64,000 nt of DNA from Brachycybe producta (lineage: Eukaryota > Arthropoda > Diplopoda > Playtdesmida > Andrognathidae), in contig JAUPFP010000009.1 in assembly GCA_036925085.1 (NCBI GenBank), forward strand, positions 3,017,461 through 3,081,460, given 5' to 3'. The position numbers were made by a program, and so were the translations under genes. Below, piece after piece: positions 1 to 11,500 of this stretch; the first letter of the stretch is position 1; the number at the start of each line of letters is the position of its first letter. Under the pieces are notes generated by a model. It did no database searches. It was not told the origin of the DNA and saw only the letters and a program-made list of their open reading frames with translations.

Positions 1-830
1 GTGCAATGCAAGTTGATCTTAGGAGTAATGAAAAGTTGACTGGAGGAGCAATGAAAAGTTGACTGGAGGAGCAATGAAAAGTTGGTCTTAAGGACAATGG
101 AAAGTTGATCGTAGGAGCAATGAAAAGTTGGTCTTAGGTGCTCTGCAAAGTTGATCTTAGGTGCTCTGCAAAGTTGATCTTAGGTGCCCTGAAAAGTTGA
201 TCTTAGGAGCAATGGAAAGTTCATCTTAGGAGCAACGGATAGTTGATCTTAGGAGCAATGGATAATTGATCTGAGAAGCAATGCAAAGTTGGTCTTAGGT
301 GCCCTGAAAAGTACATTTTAGGTGCAATGCAAGTTGATCTTAGGGGCGATGGATAGTTGATCTTAGGAGCAATGGAAGGTTGATTTTAGGAGCAATGGAA
401 GGTTGATTTTAGGAGCAATAGAAGGTTGATCTTAGGAGCAATGGAAGGTTGATTTTAGGAGCAATAGAAGGTTGATCTTAGGAGCAATGGAAGGTTGATC
501 TTAGGAGCAATGGAAGATTGATTTTAGGAGCAATAGAAGGTTGATCTTAGGAGCAATGGAAGGTTGATTTTAGAAGCAATGGAAGGTTGATCTTAGGGGC
601 AATGGAAGGTTGATCTTAGGTGCCCAGCAAAGTTTATCTTAGGGGCAATGGAATGTTGATCTTAGGAGACAATGGAATGTTGATCTTAGGGGACAATGGA
701 AAGTTGTTCTTAGGTGCCTTACATGTTTGTCTTAGGTGTTCTGAAAGGTTGACCTTAGTGACAATGACAAGTTGATCATAGGTGCCCTGCAAAGGTGGTC
801 TCGGTGGCCCAGAAAACGTGATTTTAGGAG
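1..830. repeat. Minisatellite, ~23-bp unit, cut by window edge
   Basis: About 35 imperfect tandem copies of a 23-bp unit built on TTAGGAGCAATGGAAGGTTGATC. Variants carry TGCCCTGAAAA or TGCTCTGCAAA in place of AGCAATGGAA. Copies are most regular at 360-600 and decay towards 830. The array continues off the left edge. No coding potential is seen. Confidence 0.93.
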
Positions 831-2029
831 TTCATTATGATTTATCTAAATTATATTGGGAATTAAAACATGAAACTTAACGTTTCGATTCTACTGTCTT
901 TCAAAAGTCCTCAAAGGTAACTACTCTTTTAGCAGTTTAATATGGGTCATGAAAGGTTGACTTAAAAGGGTCCCCTCAAAGGGTTATAACTTATAAACAT
1001 AGCCTTTACAATCCTTGTAAAGTTGTAAATCCCTGCACCTTGTATTTGATTATGGTTATTACTATTATTAGTGGTATAGAGAGGGATGGGGGTCTGAAGA
1101 CCCCAATGGAAAACAAATACATACCCTAGTTTGAAAAAAAAAATCCTCCAAGGGTCGAAATATTGAACAATTCACTTTTTAAAGTTATGAAAAAAAATTG
1201 CGCATTTTTAACTTGATTGCACACAAATTTCCATTATTATATAAAATGTCAAAAATTTTAAAGTAGAACCACTTGTTTCTCTTACTTTAAAAAAAAGAAC
1301 ATGAGACACACACACACATACATGATGATGCTATATATTAATTATTAAATATATATATACAAAATGTGGGTGTTAACAAGGTCCACCTACACTTTTTTTT
1401 TTTTTTTTTGGTTTTCGGATCTTGTCATGTATTTTTAAAAAAAAGCCGGTTAGAAAATATGGGTGATTCAATATAATCCAATGCAAATTACTAATAGCAC
1501 TGCGCCTCCTCCTCTGCCCTCAGTCAGCTAGTCATCAGTGTATCCACAAAAGACATACATCCTTCAACATCCTATTCACTTTTATTAATAAGAGAGAAAA
1601 AGCCATAGTAGAGCAGCAGAGCTACAAGTAGCGCCAAAAAAAAAAAGACCATGACGTCATTCATGCGTCATTTGCAGCTTTGAAAGACGTTTTTTAGCCA
1701 ATCAAATAACTATGTTATATAGCTCTATTAGTAAATTGTTGAGTGGTACTCAATCTGTTTCTCTTTTAAAGGCCAACACTGAATATTTTTGTAGTTGCTT
1801 TTCGATGGAGTCTTGAAGATGATTTTGAAATTTTGAAATTACAACACATTTAATTAGAAAAACGGTCTGTTTATGAAGATGACACACAAATGATTAATTA
1901 AACATTCAATTATCAAACAGTTTATATTCGAATACAATTGGTTCTTCGTGAGCAAAATTAACAAAAACTAGAACGTGTTTCATTTTTAAAAACTAGAAGG
2001 GTAGCTCAATCATTCAAGACTATTTTCAT
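831..2029. other. Gene-free AT-rich stretch
   Basis: No exon or intact element is recognised. It holds a CA microsatellite near 1303-1318, a poly-T run near 1392-1409, AT-rich runs at 1330-1365 and many short A/T tracts. Confidence 0.6.
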
Positions 2030-2387
2030 AGGCAGTTGGGCGCAGCCAGAAAAAATTCTGTTAGTCCCGCCCTTTTATGAGCATCAGACCAATGCCAAAC
2101 CCATAACAAACACAGGCATTTAGAAATCGGGACGAACTTCAATTGGCTTCGCCCTTTTTATGACGACCGGCAACTTCTAATTGGTTTGTTGTGTGGTTCA
2201 ACGTTGAAAAGGGCGGAGCATGTGACGTCAGACTACATAACCAACCAATTAGAAGTTGTGTTCGTCATAAAAAGGACGGAGCCAACTGAAGTTCGTCCCG
2301 ATTTCTAAATGCCTGTCTTAGACAGACGTAACAAACCCAAATAACCAACCAGAACGAACCTTTCTGGCTGCTCCCAACTGCTTCTGT
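2030..2387. mobile_element. Palindromic MITE interrupted by a second MITE
   Basis: The ends are inverted: AGGCAGTTGGGCGCAGCCAG near 2030 and CTGGCTGCTCCCAACTGCTT near 2364-2383. The middle is split by the ACAGGC element at 2112-2316. Part of the host sequence, TAACAAACC, appears on both sides of the insert. Confidence 0.65.
2112..2316. mobile_element. MULE-like palindromic MITE (ACAGGC family A)
   Basis: Ends ACAGGCATTTAGAAATCGGG and its complement ending AAATGCCTGT. Each arm carries a GGC(T/G)CCGCCC-type GC box next to TTTATGACGA, and the centre holds TGTGACGTCAGA. It is non-coding and about 205 bp long. Nested in the element at 2030-2387. Confidence 0.85.
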
Positions 2388-2399
2388 ATTTTTTCATGT

Positions 2400-2887
2400 T
2401 GATTTCTTTCAAAATAAACTTTTTATATAAAAAAAATATCATAGATCTGCATAAATTTGAGTCATTTTCAAACTGACATAAAAAGCTTATTTTGAAAGAT
2501 TATCAACATGAAAATACGCTTAAGTGATTGAGCAGCAACCCTTCTAGTTTCTAAAACACATTCCAGTTTCTCTTACTGTAGCAACTTTGCACCTGAAAAA
2601 CAAAATGACACAAAGTTTGGGAGGTGTTTACACTTAAAAACCACCTTAAATACAGTTTTGGGAAGTAATTCGTCAAAAGTAATAAATTACTTGTGGTTAA
2701 ATTGTTTTTACAAGTAATTATTAATTAGTTATTTACCGCATTATTTTTGAAACGTAATTGGTAATTGCAATGACGTTTTCTAATAAACAAAACGCAATTA
2801 TTTTTAATTAGAGCCACTACTTTTCAGATTAGTATTGTTTTTTTACATTTTAAATTATTTTTTGTTGTTAAACTGCTTCGTTTTTTT
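2400..2887. other. Repeat-derived stretch, no gene
   Basis: Contains the dispersed motif TTTCAAAATAAACTTTTTAT (near 2408) with its inverted partner near 2485, and a CTGAAAAACAAAATGAC block near 2593. Both recur at 8240-8400, 12880-13030, 21720-21810 and 44800-45120, so this is remnant dispersed repeat. Confidence 0.6.
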
Positions 2888-3133
2888 CGGGAAAAACGCG
2901 AAAATGCTCTGAAAATGCCTCAGCAGTGCTCAACTATCCCCAGAAGTCCCAAAAAGCTAGGAAAATCACAAGGATTCAAGAATTGTTAAAATTTGAAAAA
3001 AAAAATGTGTCAAAAGCTAAAACTATAGTCTTTGGCTTTCTCTTCAAAAAACATCCAAAGCTCGAAAAATATTTAAAATGCTCTCGTCGAGAAGCTCTAA
3101 AATGCCTCAGGAGTGCTCAACTGACTCCAGAAG
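2888..3133. repeat. Dispersed repeat with duplicated GCTCAACTG...CAGAAG block
   Basis: The block 'AATGCCTCAG.AGTGCTCAACT' occurs at about 2911 and 3101 and brackets AAGGATTCAAGAATT.TTAAAATT. Copies lie at 24517-24790 and 60560-60790. An open frame runs through the unit but changes between copies, so I treat it as non-coding. Confidence 0.7.
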
Positions 3134-3338
3134 ACAGGCAATTAGAAATCGGGACATACAGAAGTTGGCTCCGCCCTTTTTATGACGACCGACAACTTCC
3201 AATTGGTTGGTTATGTAGTCAGACGTCACATGCTCCGCCCTTTTCAACGTCGAATCACACAACAAACCAATTAGAAGTTGCCGGTCGTCATAAAAAGGGC
3301 GGAGCCAACTTCTGTATGTCACGATTTCTAATTGCCTG
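3134..3338. mobile_element. MULE-like palindromic MITE (ACAGGC family A)
   Basis: Begins ACAGGCAATTAGAAATCGGG and ends TCTAATTGCCTG, with long inverted arms and GC boxes. The flanks share CCAGAAG, consistent with a target duplication of about 9 bp inside the surrounding repeat. Confidence 0.88.
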
Positions 3339-4215
3339 GCCCCAGAAGTCCCCTTTTTTTTGTTGAGGGCGCCTTTATGGAGAGTTTGCACAAGGGCGCC
3401 TTGTACTCACGCAGTGACGCTGCTTCTAACATTCGATAACAAAAGATAACTTTCACAGTGTGACTTTCTTGAATCCGGGCCTTAGTTACTCCAACATCAA
3501 AAACAATTGAGTTTTTATTTTTTTGGACTGATTTTGAATGGTTTATTATTCATAATTGGATTTTCATCAGAATTTATAGCGTTAGGGGGTGGAAATTAGA
3601 GGCTGTATATAGTGGGTGGAATATAATGTGGATTTAATTGCGTGTGTGAATCATAATCTGTGATTTCTAATTGTTTACTTTTGTTTTGGCGCCAGAAAGG
3701 GCAGACTGAGGTCCAGTTATAACAATCATTAGCATAAAAATCAATTGATCTCTCGCCCCGGCCCTCCCCCTCTTCCCCCCCCCCCCCCTCATTTGTCTTC
3801 TTCTTTTTTATCCATAATTGGAATATTTTATGGATTATCTTTTTTTTTTTGCCATTTACATGCAAATTCAAATATTTATATAGCAGTTCATTGAACGGTT
3901 TATTTTTTTAATATGAAATAAAAAATGGAAATCAAAATGGAGGAGGAGGAGGAGGTGGTTATATTGCAGTTTAGCCTTTTTTTAAAACTCTGGATTAAGA
4001 TTCCTTTCCATTTTAAATAATACACTCATCATTTTTCGCTGATTTAAATTCCACAGTTGAAATTTGATAACGCATTTCAGACATTGCATATAACAATGTG
4101 AACATAATTATAACTAAGGCTCGGATTTTTATGCAAAATATCAAGCAAATGTTTCTCAATTTGTGTTGTGGCCCAAGAGCCAATTGTGAAGTAATCATCA
4201 TCATCATCATCATCA
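3339..4215. other. Gene-free stretch
   Basis: No exon recognised. It has a poly-C run near 3775-3789, poly-T near 3841-3850, a GGA microsatellite near 3940-3957 and a CAT/ATC trinucleotide run at 4194-4216. Confidence 0.55.
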
Positions 4216-4216
4216 T

Positions 4217-5330
4217 TAGAAAGCTTTTTCTAATCAAAAGTGTTGGTTAGAGACTAGATGTCTGGTTACTTTCTGGCAAATTGTAGTATTCTACCCTCTA
4301 ACCAGTGTTTTTTTAGCCTAGATCCACGTCCATCTTGTTGTTTTGAGCAGACGACAACGAGACAAATGAGTGTTCTTATATAGTGTTACTAAAACTGCAA
4401 GAAATCGCCTCACAATCGCTCAATTAAAATACAATAAAGCGCAAAATGCAATAAAAAGTATTGTTCTTCACGTGCTCGATTTATATAATTTTTGAAAAGG
4501 TCCTTCTATTATTAAACAAGGTTCAAAGTCGTTCGTTTTTTCAACCCCATGTTAAATCCCATAGGATCAAAAACCGTCCCACAAACATTTGAAAAACTCT
4601 CGTTAAAACTGATTTAGAACAATAACAAAATAATTAGCACATACATTCATGTATTGGCTTCACGATGTTTCCTTTTTATAAATTTTGAAAAGGTCCTTCT
4701 ATTTTTTAATAACGTTTAAAATCGTACGTTTTTAAACTCCATGTTAAGTCCCATAGGACTAAAACACCGTCCAACAAAAGTTAAGAGAACTCTCATTAAA
4801 AATGATTTAGAGCAATCAGAAAAATTAGCACGTACTTACACGTGTTTATTGCCTTCAGGATTGTTCCTTTTTCTAAATTTTAAAAGGGCTTTCTATTTTT
4901 AAATAACATTTAAAATCTTACGTTTTTTAACTCCATGTTAAGTCCCATAGGAGCAAAAAACCGTCACCCAAAAACCGTTAAAAACAACTCAGAACAATAA
5001 CAAAATAATTATTACGTGCATTAATCTACTGGCTTCACAATGTTTTCTTTTTATAAGGTTAGCACGCGAAATTATTTTTCTATTAATTATTATGTGACTT
5101 CGAACCGGGAGAAAAAACGTTAAAAAACCGTTTTTTCAATCAACAACGATCGCAGCGCCTACATTCGGAGAAATTTCGAACTAAACGATGTATCTAGCCT
5201 CTTAAAAAAAACATTAGAGCAACTGTAATTGTGCTTTTTCTAATCAAAAAGGCTTGTTAGAGGCCACATGGTTGATTACTATCAGTTGTCAACTAGAAAA
5301 CTCTAGCCTCTAAACGGTGTTTCTGATTTA
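4217..5330. repeat. Complex repeat with ~187-bp tandem units
   Basis: Related units run from about 4480, 4670 and 4860. Each contains TTTTGAAAAGG.CCTTCTATT, then a poly-T/AACTCCATGTTAAGTCCCATAGGA block, then GATTTAGAGCAATAACAAAATAATTA. The array is bracketed by direct copies of CTTTTTCTAATCAAAA near 4222 and 5236. A further diverged copy is at about 9540-9840. Non-coding. Confidence 0.75.
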
Positions 5331-5556
5331 AAAAAAAATCATCCTAATTGTTGGTTGATCTAAACGTGATGGTTTTACCGGAGCATGTGCACCTGCATGT
5401 CGACCTGCGCAGGCATACCTGACAGGTTTACCGGAACCTGTGGGTGCACTATACTGTCATCCGGTCGACACAGCACAGACATACGGGAATGTGTGTGGTG
5501 GCCTTTCGCAAATTCACCTAATATTCTAGTTTCTAACAAACTAGAAATTCTATTAA

Positions 5557-6363
5557 GAGGCTCCATCGCAAAATTACTTCGAAAAATTTCTGCAAAGAGC
5601 GCTAGCATCGTTTTTCTATTGAGTCCATAGACCCAATGTTAAAGAATAAATGTTAATTTTTAAAATCCACAGTCGCGGCGGCAATATGTTTATTTTTCAT
5701 ATTTAAAGTTGTACAATTTTGATGGTTCATATTGCAATGCACACTTTGAGTATATGTTCATCTAGTGATTGAATGACAAAAAAATGGTAAGTGTGGTTCT
5801 ATTTTTGAAAACTATTTCAAAATTGCGAATTTCTAACTCTTATGTAACTTATGTTATTAAACTCCATTGTGTATGGAGCTTAATAAGCTTTTCTAAGCAA
5901 AAAAAAAATATCCGTTAAAATGCTTGTAAAAAATACATAAAAAAACATTTTTAAAAACCAGAAAAAAAATCAGCACGTGCGCTAATATGTTGGCTTCACT
6001 GTGGTTTAATTGCGGTTTTTTAAAATTATTTTTAGGTATTTTTACCAACATTTTCATGGATGTTTTTTTGGAGGAGGGCATACTCAATGGAGTTTAACAT
6101 AAGAGTTAGAAATTCGTAATTTTGAAATAGTTTTTAAAAATAGAAGGACACTTAACAATTTTTCGCAATTCTATCACTAGATCAGCATATATTTAAGGTG
6201 CACATTGCACTTTGAACGATCAAAATTGGACAACTTTAAATATGAAAAATAAACATATTACCTGTATATTTTAAAAATTGGGTCTATGGGCTCAATAGAA
6301 AAAAACGATGCTAGCGCTCTTTGCGGAGATTTTTCGAAGTAATTGTGTGATCTCTAGCCCCAC
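5557..6363. mobile_element. TTAA-flanked palindromic MITE (GAGGCTACATCGC family)
   Basis: Starts after TTAA (5553-5556) with GAGGCTCCATCGCAAAATTA; the right side carries the inverse of GCAAAGAGCGCTAGCATCG before a TTAA at 6364-6367. Long arms pair across a centre near 5950-6050. Copies are at 38405, 41337 and 48140. A TTAA target fits Kolobok or piggyBac; the superfamily is inferred. The outermost right bases have decayed. Confidence 0.85.
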
Positions 6364-6399
6364 TTAAACGGTTTGGCAGTTGCGGTTGCGGAGTCCATG

Positions 6400-6607
6400 A
6401 CAGGCGATTAGAAATCGGGACAAACAGAAGTTGGCTCCGCCCTTTTTATGACGACCGGCAACTTCTAATTGGTTTGTTATGTGGATCGACGTTGAAAAGG
6501 GCGGAGCATTTGACGTCAGACTACATAACCAACCAATTAGAAGTTGTGTTCGTCATAAAAAAAAAGGCGGAGCCAACTTCTGTTTGTCCCGATTTCTAAT
6601 TGCCTGT
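6400..6607. mobile_element. MULE-like MITE with 9-bp TSD (family A)
   Basis: Ends ACAGGCGATTAGAAATCGGG / TTCTAATTGCCTGT. It is flanked by GAGTCCATG (6391-6399) and GAGTCCGTG (6608-6616), a 9-bp duplication with one mismatch. Each arm has a GC box and the centre has TTTGACGTCAGA. Confidence 0.93.
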
Positions 6608-6616
6608 GAGTCCGTG

Positions 6617-7197
6617 AGCTTAACGAAGTCGCAACCGTAACCATAAACACATTTAAACTTTCAAAGACAATTTATATTAGAAGTAAACAAGATTTCATGT
6701 TTCACTTTTGACCCCTTTTGTCTTCTGGCTTAAAAACCTTTTTATGATGTTTTTTTAAGCATCTTTTTATTATTATTTTTTTGAAGATTGGAATTTTAAC
6801 GGACAAAAATACTTAGAAGAAGAAGAATCTTCTTCGAAGTTGGGGAAGGGGGGGGTGTTCGTAAAAGGGGGTGTTACTATGTCACCTAACCTAACCTGTT
6901 GGCATTTATAACAACAACAAAAAAGAATCCCCCTTAGTAACGCAAAAACAACAACAAAGAATTTATTTTACTGTCTTGAAATTTTCGTTTTTTTGTTGTC
7001 TGTCTGATGATGATAAGACATTTTTGTGGTTTGAAGAAAAAAAGGGGTTAAGATAGAACTTTAGAGGGGTTTATTTGAATGTTTTTAAGGGTCGAGGCCT
7101 CGAGGGGCTCTGGCCGCCCCGAAGTTGAGAGTTTCAGCCTTTTAGACTTTTTAAAAATAAACGTTTTACAGGTAAATATTAAAAAAAAAAACCTTCG
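6617..7197. other. Gene-free stretch
   Basis: AT-rich, with a G-run near 6849-6856 and several A/T homopolymers. No exon or complete element is recognised. Confidence 0.5.
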
Positions 7198-7205
7198 GTT
7201 TAAAC

Positions 7206-7875
7206 TAGGGATGGGCCATTCGAATCCCGCGAATCTTAAAAAATATTCGACATTCGAAAACTCGAATCTTCGCGCTTTTCTCGTCTTTCGAATCCTAACC
7301 TAAAAAAAAACTAGGGATGAGACATTCGAATCCTTGAATCCTACGAATCTTGAAAAATATTCGAGATTCGAAAACTCGAATCTTCGCGCTTTTCTCGTCT
7401 TTCGAATCCTAACCTAAAAAAAAAACTAGGGATGAGACATTCGAATCCTTGAATCCTACGAATCTTGAAAAATATTCGAGATTCGAAAACTCGAATCTTC
7501 GCGCTTTTCTCGTCTTTCGAATCCTAACCTAAAAAAAAAACTAGGGATGAGACATTCGAATCCTTGAATCCTACGAATCTTGAAAAATATTCGAGATTCG
7601 AAAACTCGAATCTTCGCGCTTTTCTCGTCTTTCGAATCCTAACCTAAAAAAAAACTAGGGATGAGACATTCGAATCCTTGAATCCTACGAATCTTGAAAA
7701 ATATTCGAGATTCGAAAACTCGAATCTTCGCGCTTTTCTCGTCTTTCGAATCCTAACCTAAAAAAAAACTAGGGATGGGACATTCGAATCGTCGATTCCT
7801 GCGAATCTGGAAAAAATGTTCGAGATTCAAAAACTCAAATTTTCGCCGCTTTTTTTCGTCTTTCGAATCCTAACC
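7206..7875. repeat. Six-unit ~115-bp tandem array made of the hAT left terminus
   Basis: TAGGGATG starts occur at 7206, 7312, 7427, 7542, 7656 and 7770, giving spacings of 106, 115, 115, 114 and 114 bp. Each unit repeats the terminal sequence through TCTTTCGAATCCTAACCT and an A-run. The middle four are nearly identical; the outer two are more diverged. Confidence 0.95.
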
Positions 7876-8202
7876 TTAAAAAACTGTTAAAACTTTGGTA
7901 AAATTAGTTTTAACTCCATTGACGTCCAATAGAAGCGTTCACTAACAAGAAAAACCGGCGATTGTTGCAACCCGGATGAACAATATCACCTTGTGGCGAC
8001 CCTGAGTGCCATATTGTTTTTTATTATTATTAAAAATTTAATATTTAATATAATTTCATTTATTTGTATCTTCTTAATGAATAATAATAATAGGATTCTT
8101 AAATGAAGGATTCGAGGCATTTGAAGAATTCGAGAACCTTTTAGGATTCGGATTCGGATTTGAATTCGAGAAAATTTTGGATTCGTCCGACTCCCATCTC
8201 TA
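7206..8202. mobile_element. hAT-like element with perfect 8-bp TSD
   Basis: The left end TAGGGATGGG and right end CCCATCTCTA are imperfect inverted repeats. The flanks GTTTAAAC (7198-7205) and GTTTAAAC (8203-8210) are identical 8-bp duplications, as expected for hAT. The interior (7880-8100) shares blocks such as CTCCATTGACGTCCAATAGA with copies at 50396-51298 and 57872-59027. No transposase frame is present, so it is non-autonomous. Its left part is tandemly amplified. Confidence 0.92.
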
Positions 8203-8210
8203 GTTTAAAC

Positions 8211-8554
8211 TAAAGTTGGACTAATTTCAAACAGAAATAAAAAGTTTATTTTGAAAGATATTCAGCATTAAAATACTACTTGGGCTACCTTTATAGAGGC
8301 CTAGTTTTTAAAACACTTTTAAGTTTCTCTTAATTTTGTTCTTGAAAAACCAAAATAATCAAGAGTTTGAGGGGCGTTTACGCGTTAAAACCAGCCTTGT
8401 GAGTGCTTTTTGTTGTTGTTGTTGCAAATGAGCTTTGTGGATTATCCTGGGCCTCATAAGGCTTAGTAGATTTCTCAGCTACAAAACAATATATACCTGT
8501 ATTTTGTATTTAATAATAATTTTATTTTTTTCAAAAAACGTTCATGTGTATCTG
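8211..8554. other. Dispersed-repeat remnant
   Basis: Holds the AAAAAGTTTATTTTGAAAGATAT motif and the GTTTGAGGGGCGTTTACGCGTTAAAACCA block shared with 2590-2650, 21780, 44970 and 48050. No gene seen. Confidence 0.5.
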
Positions 8555-8690
8555 CGGAATCAGGCAATCTGCACAACAACCAACCTGCTAGTGAATCTGC
8601 AAAATTCAATGCATTTTAGGTGTTGAAATTTGCAGATTCACTAGCAGGTTGGTTGCAGGTTGCAGATTGACTGATTCTGTAGATTGACAA
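8555..8690. repeat. Near-perfect palindrome (MITE-like hairpin)
   Basis: CAACCTGCTAGTGAATCTGC near 8581 is mirrored by GCAGATTCACTAGCAGGTTG near 8632. The outer GAATCAGGCAATCTGCA is mirrored imperfectly by TGCAGATTGACTGATTC. It could fold into a hairpin of about 125 nt. Family not identified. Confidence 0.75.
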
Positions 8691-8806
8691 GTAACATAAA
8701 CATTACTATGAAATGATGTTTGCGGGACAAGTAGCAAACGTCCACTGTATGAAGCGTTAAAAGAGAATTCAATCAACTTTTATCTTCGTACTTTTTTGAT
8801 GGCTAA

Positions 8807-9399
8807 AGGCGCAGTCACGTTAGGCTGGTTTACAAGCTGCTGGTTGCTGCTGGCTATTAGCAGCAACAGCAAGCAGCAGCTGCTTTGGGTTCACACTTGT
8901 CCAGTCACTGCTGGTATTAGCAGTGCAAGCCATCCAATCACCGTCTTGCAAAAACACAAACTCTAAAGGCACAGTCACACTAGGCTGGTTTACAAGCCGC
9001 TAGTTGCTGCTGGCTATTAGCAGCAACAGCAAGCAGCAGCTGCTTTGGGTTCACACTTGTCCAGTCACTGCTGGTATTAGCAGTGCAAGCCATCCAATAA
9101 CCATCTTGCAAAAACACAAACTCTAACAACAACCAACCCAAGCAGTGGAGTTTCAACTGCCCACTAGTGCCACTACTAGCAACAAAAAGTTCACACTAGA
9201 TGGCAGCAGCAGGAAGGGAGTCACATGACCAGCTGGTAGCTGCTAAAGTTGGACGTGTCCAACTTCACCAGCCGCTGTTAAAATCACTAGCCCGCTGGAG
9301 AAAGCAGCTGCTAGTAGCAGTTCAGACTATGCTGCTAGAGCGCTACAACCAGCCAGCAGCAACCAGCGACTGGGAAACCAGCCTAGTGTGATTGCGGCA
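8807..9399. mobile_element. TAA-flanked Harbinger-like MITE with internal duplication
   Basis: Ends GGCGCAGTCACGTTAGGCTG and CAGCCTAGTGTGATTGCGGC, flanked by TAA on both sides. The left arm is duplicated in tandem, with near-identical copies starting about 8811 and 8970. The interior is rich in CAGCAGCAACC. A TAA target suggests PIF/Harbinger; this is inferred from the flank only. Second copy at 10092-10502. Confidence 0.82.
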
Positions 9400-9402
9400 T
9401 AA

Positions 9403-10088
9403 AAGTTTAGAGTTTGAAGTATATATGCTGTATTGACATCGTTGCTTTCAAAAGTTTAAGAGCCTAGAAACACCTCCATCTTGCTATTATGAGCAGACAG
9501 CAATTAGACATATGAGTGTTACTAATATGGTGTGACTAAAATTGCAAGAAATCGCTTCACAATCGTTCAATGAAGTTACATTAAAGTACAAAATGCAATA
9601 GAAAGTATTGTTCATTAAGTGGTTGCTTTATAGCAATTTTGAAATGGTCCTTCTAGTTTTAAATAATGTTTAAAAGCATACCATTTTAAACTCTATGATA
9701 AATCCCAGAGATAAAAAACCTCCCACAAAAGTTTGAAGAACTAGCGTTAAAAACGATTTAGAGCAATAACAAGATAATTAGTACGTGCATTAATGTATTG
9801 GCTTGACGCCGATTCCTTTTTATAAGCTCAACACGTGCAATTATTTTTCTATTAATTTTTATTATTATTAATTCCGAATTTGAATGCTGTATCAAGACTC
9901 TTAATAACCACACATTTTCCTTATCTCAAGTGAATTCAATTCAATCAAGTACACCTGCAATCAGCTCCAGAGGCATGGGGGAACAATTCCCAATCACAAG
10001 TGGTTGTCGCTGAGACAAAGCATAGACATCGTCGTCAAATTGAACTCGTCCTAAAACAGAACTATGTGCTGGAAGAGTAGTCCATAGT
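9403..10088. other. Repeat remnant, no gene
   Basis: 9470-9850 is a diverged copy of the 4310-5060 repeat (shared ATCTTG.T.TTATGAGCAGAC and GATTTAGAGCAATAACAA blocks). 9900-10088 shows nothing recognisable. Confidence 0.6.
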
Positions 10089-10091
10089 CTA

Positions 10092-10502
10092 AAGGCGCAT
10101 TCACACTAGGCTGGTTTACAAGCCGCTGGTTGCTGCTGGCTATTAGCAACAACAGCAAGCTGGTATTAGCAGTGCACGCCATCCAATCACAGTCTTGCAA
10201 AAACACAATCTCTAACAACAACCAACCCAAGCAGTGGAGTTTCAACTACCCACTAGTGGGTAGCAGCAGGAAGGGAGTCACATGACCAGCTGGTTGCTGC
10301 TAAAGTTGGACATGTTCAACTTCACCAGCTGCTGTTAAAATCACTAGCCTGCTGGATAATGCTGCTGCTGGTAACAGTTCACACTATGCTGCCAGCAGGC
10401 TACAACCAGCCAGCAGCAACCAGCAGGCTACAACCAGCCAGCAGGCTACAACCAGCCAGCAGCAACCAGCAGCTGGGAAACCAGCCTAGTGTGAATGCAC
10501 CA
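10092..10502. mobile_element. TAA-flanked Harbinger-like MITE (second copy)
   Basis: Ends GGCGCATTCACACTAGGCTG and CAGCCTAGTGTGAATGCAC, flanked by TAA at 10089-10091 and 10503-10505. The right half contains a short tandem run of CAGCAGGCTACAACCAGC units at about 10390-10470. Confidence 0.83.
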
Positions 10503-10505
10503 TAA

Positions 10506-11500
10506 ATACATTTGGAAAGAAAGACCATGAATATGGCATCAATTCTAGTTCTTATTTCTGTAATAGCCTTTGGATGGCCATTTCTACATATACGGGGGTT
10601 TCTAGTAAGAATTCCATTTAACAATGATCTGTTGTCTGGAACTAGCAAGCATTCAAGAAAGACAAGGCTTTGTTCAGCTCTACCGTTTGCTAATGATTTC
10701 CACTGAAGTTCATCTGTATAAACAATTAAACATATGTACCCAGAATCCGCATATCTATGGATCGGATCGGCATACTGATCGTTAAGTCGAGGATTTTTTT
10801 TTTGTAATATTAATTTTCAAACAAGATACTTAATACAGAGAAGAGATTTTATGAAATTTATGATGAAATATAATTTTATATACTGGATGACACTTAAAAA
10901 TATAGCTACAAAAAGCTAAACGAAGTTATTGCAAAGAAACACTTCTTATTTGTTAGCGAACAAAAAGTTATTTACAGCAAACAATTTTTATTTATCGAAG
11001 GATTTCTTAAAATTTTTTCTTACAAATTGAATCAACTAAATAATACAAAGAAAGATTTCTTCTCTTATATTAACAATTCTTTACATTAGGCCCTTGGCAC
11101 ACAGGCCACTTTTAGACTGCAAACTAAAGTCGAAAGTGGATAGCTTGTTGTTGCAATGTATTTTCTGTTTAAAGAATGCCAGACCTTGGCACGCAAGCGC
11201 TGTTCAACAACTTTATAATTTTTGTAGCCGGAAGATGGGTCTATCTCCGCCACCGGCGACAACATCGTGTTTCCTTGGCACACAGACCACTTTCCAACCA
11301 ACCTGAGGAGGGTCTCTGTAATTCGATAGGGGTTTCCTTATCAAAAGTCCATTTTGTCTGAAATGCTAACGAAGACATTCCGTGTCCTCAAATACGACCA
11401 CTTTTATGCAGTTCACTCAACCACATTTGGACCACATTCCAACCACTGCAGTGGTCTCCAAAATGGTCCGTGTTTCCAAGGGACTTCATTCTATTTTCGC
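10506..11500. other. Region downstream of the THAP gene
   Basis: No exon recognised. 11089-11300 carries three partial direct copies of CCTTGGCAC(A/G)C(A)AG.C, related to the end of the MITE at 47651-48034. A minus-strand AATAAA (plus TTTATT) lies near 10987 and could be the THAP polyadenylation signal, although it is about 500 bp past the stop. Confidence 0.45.

Noticed and set aside
1-830. CRISPR-like array at the left edge
   Set aside because: The units are contiguous and imperfect with no unique spacers, and the host is eukaryotic, so it is a minisatellite.
2926-3391. Open frames on both strands through the ACAGGC element
   Set aside because: They read through the palindromic arms of a MITE, and similar peptides appear at every copy of the family.
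4194-4216. Trinucleotide run as a LINE 3' tail
   Set aside because: No reverse-transcriptase sequence or target duplication lies next to it.
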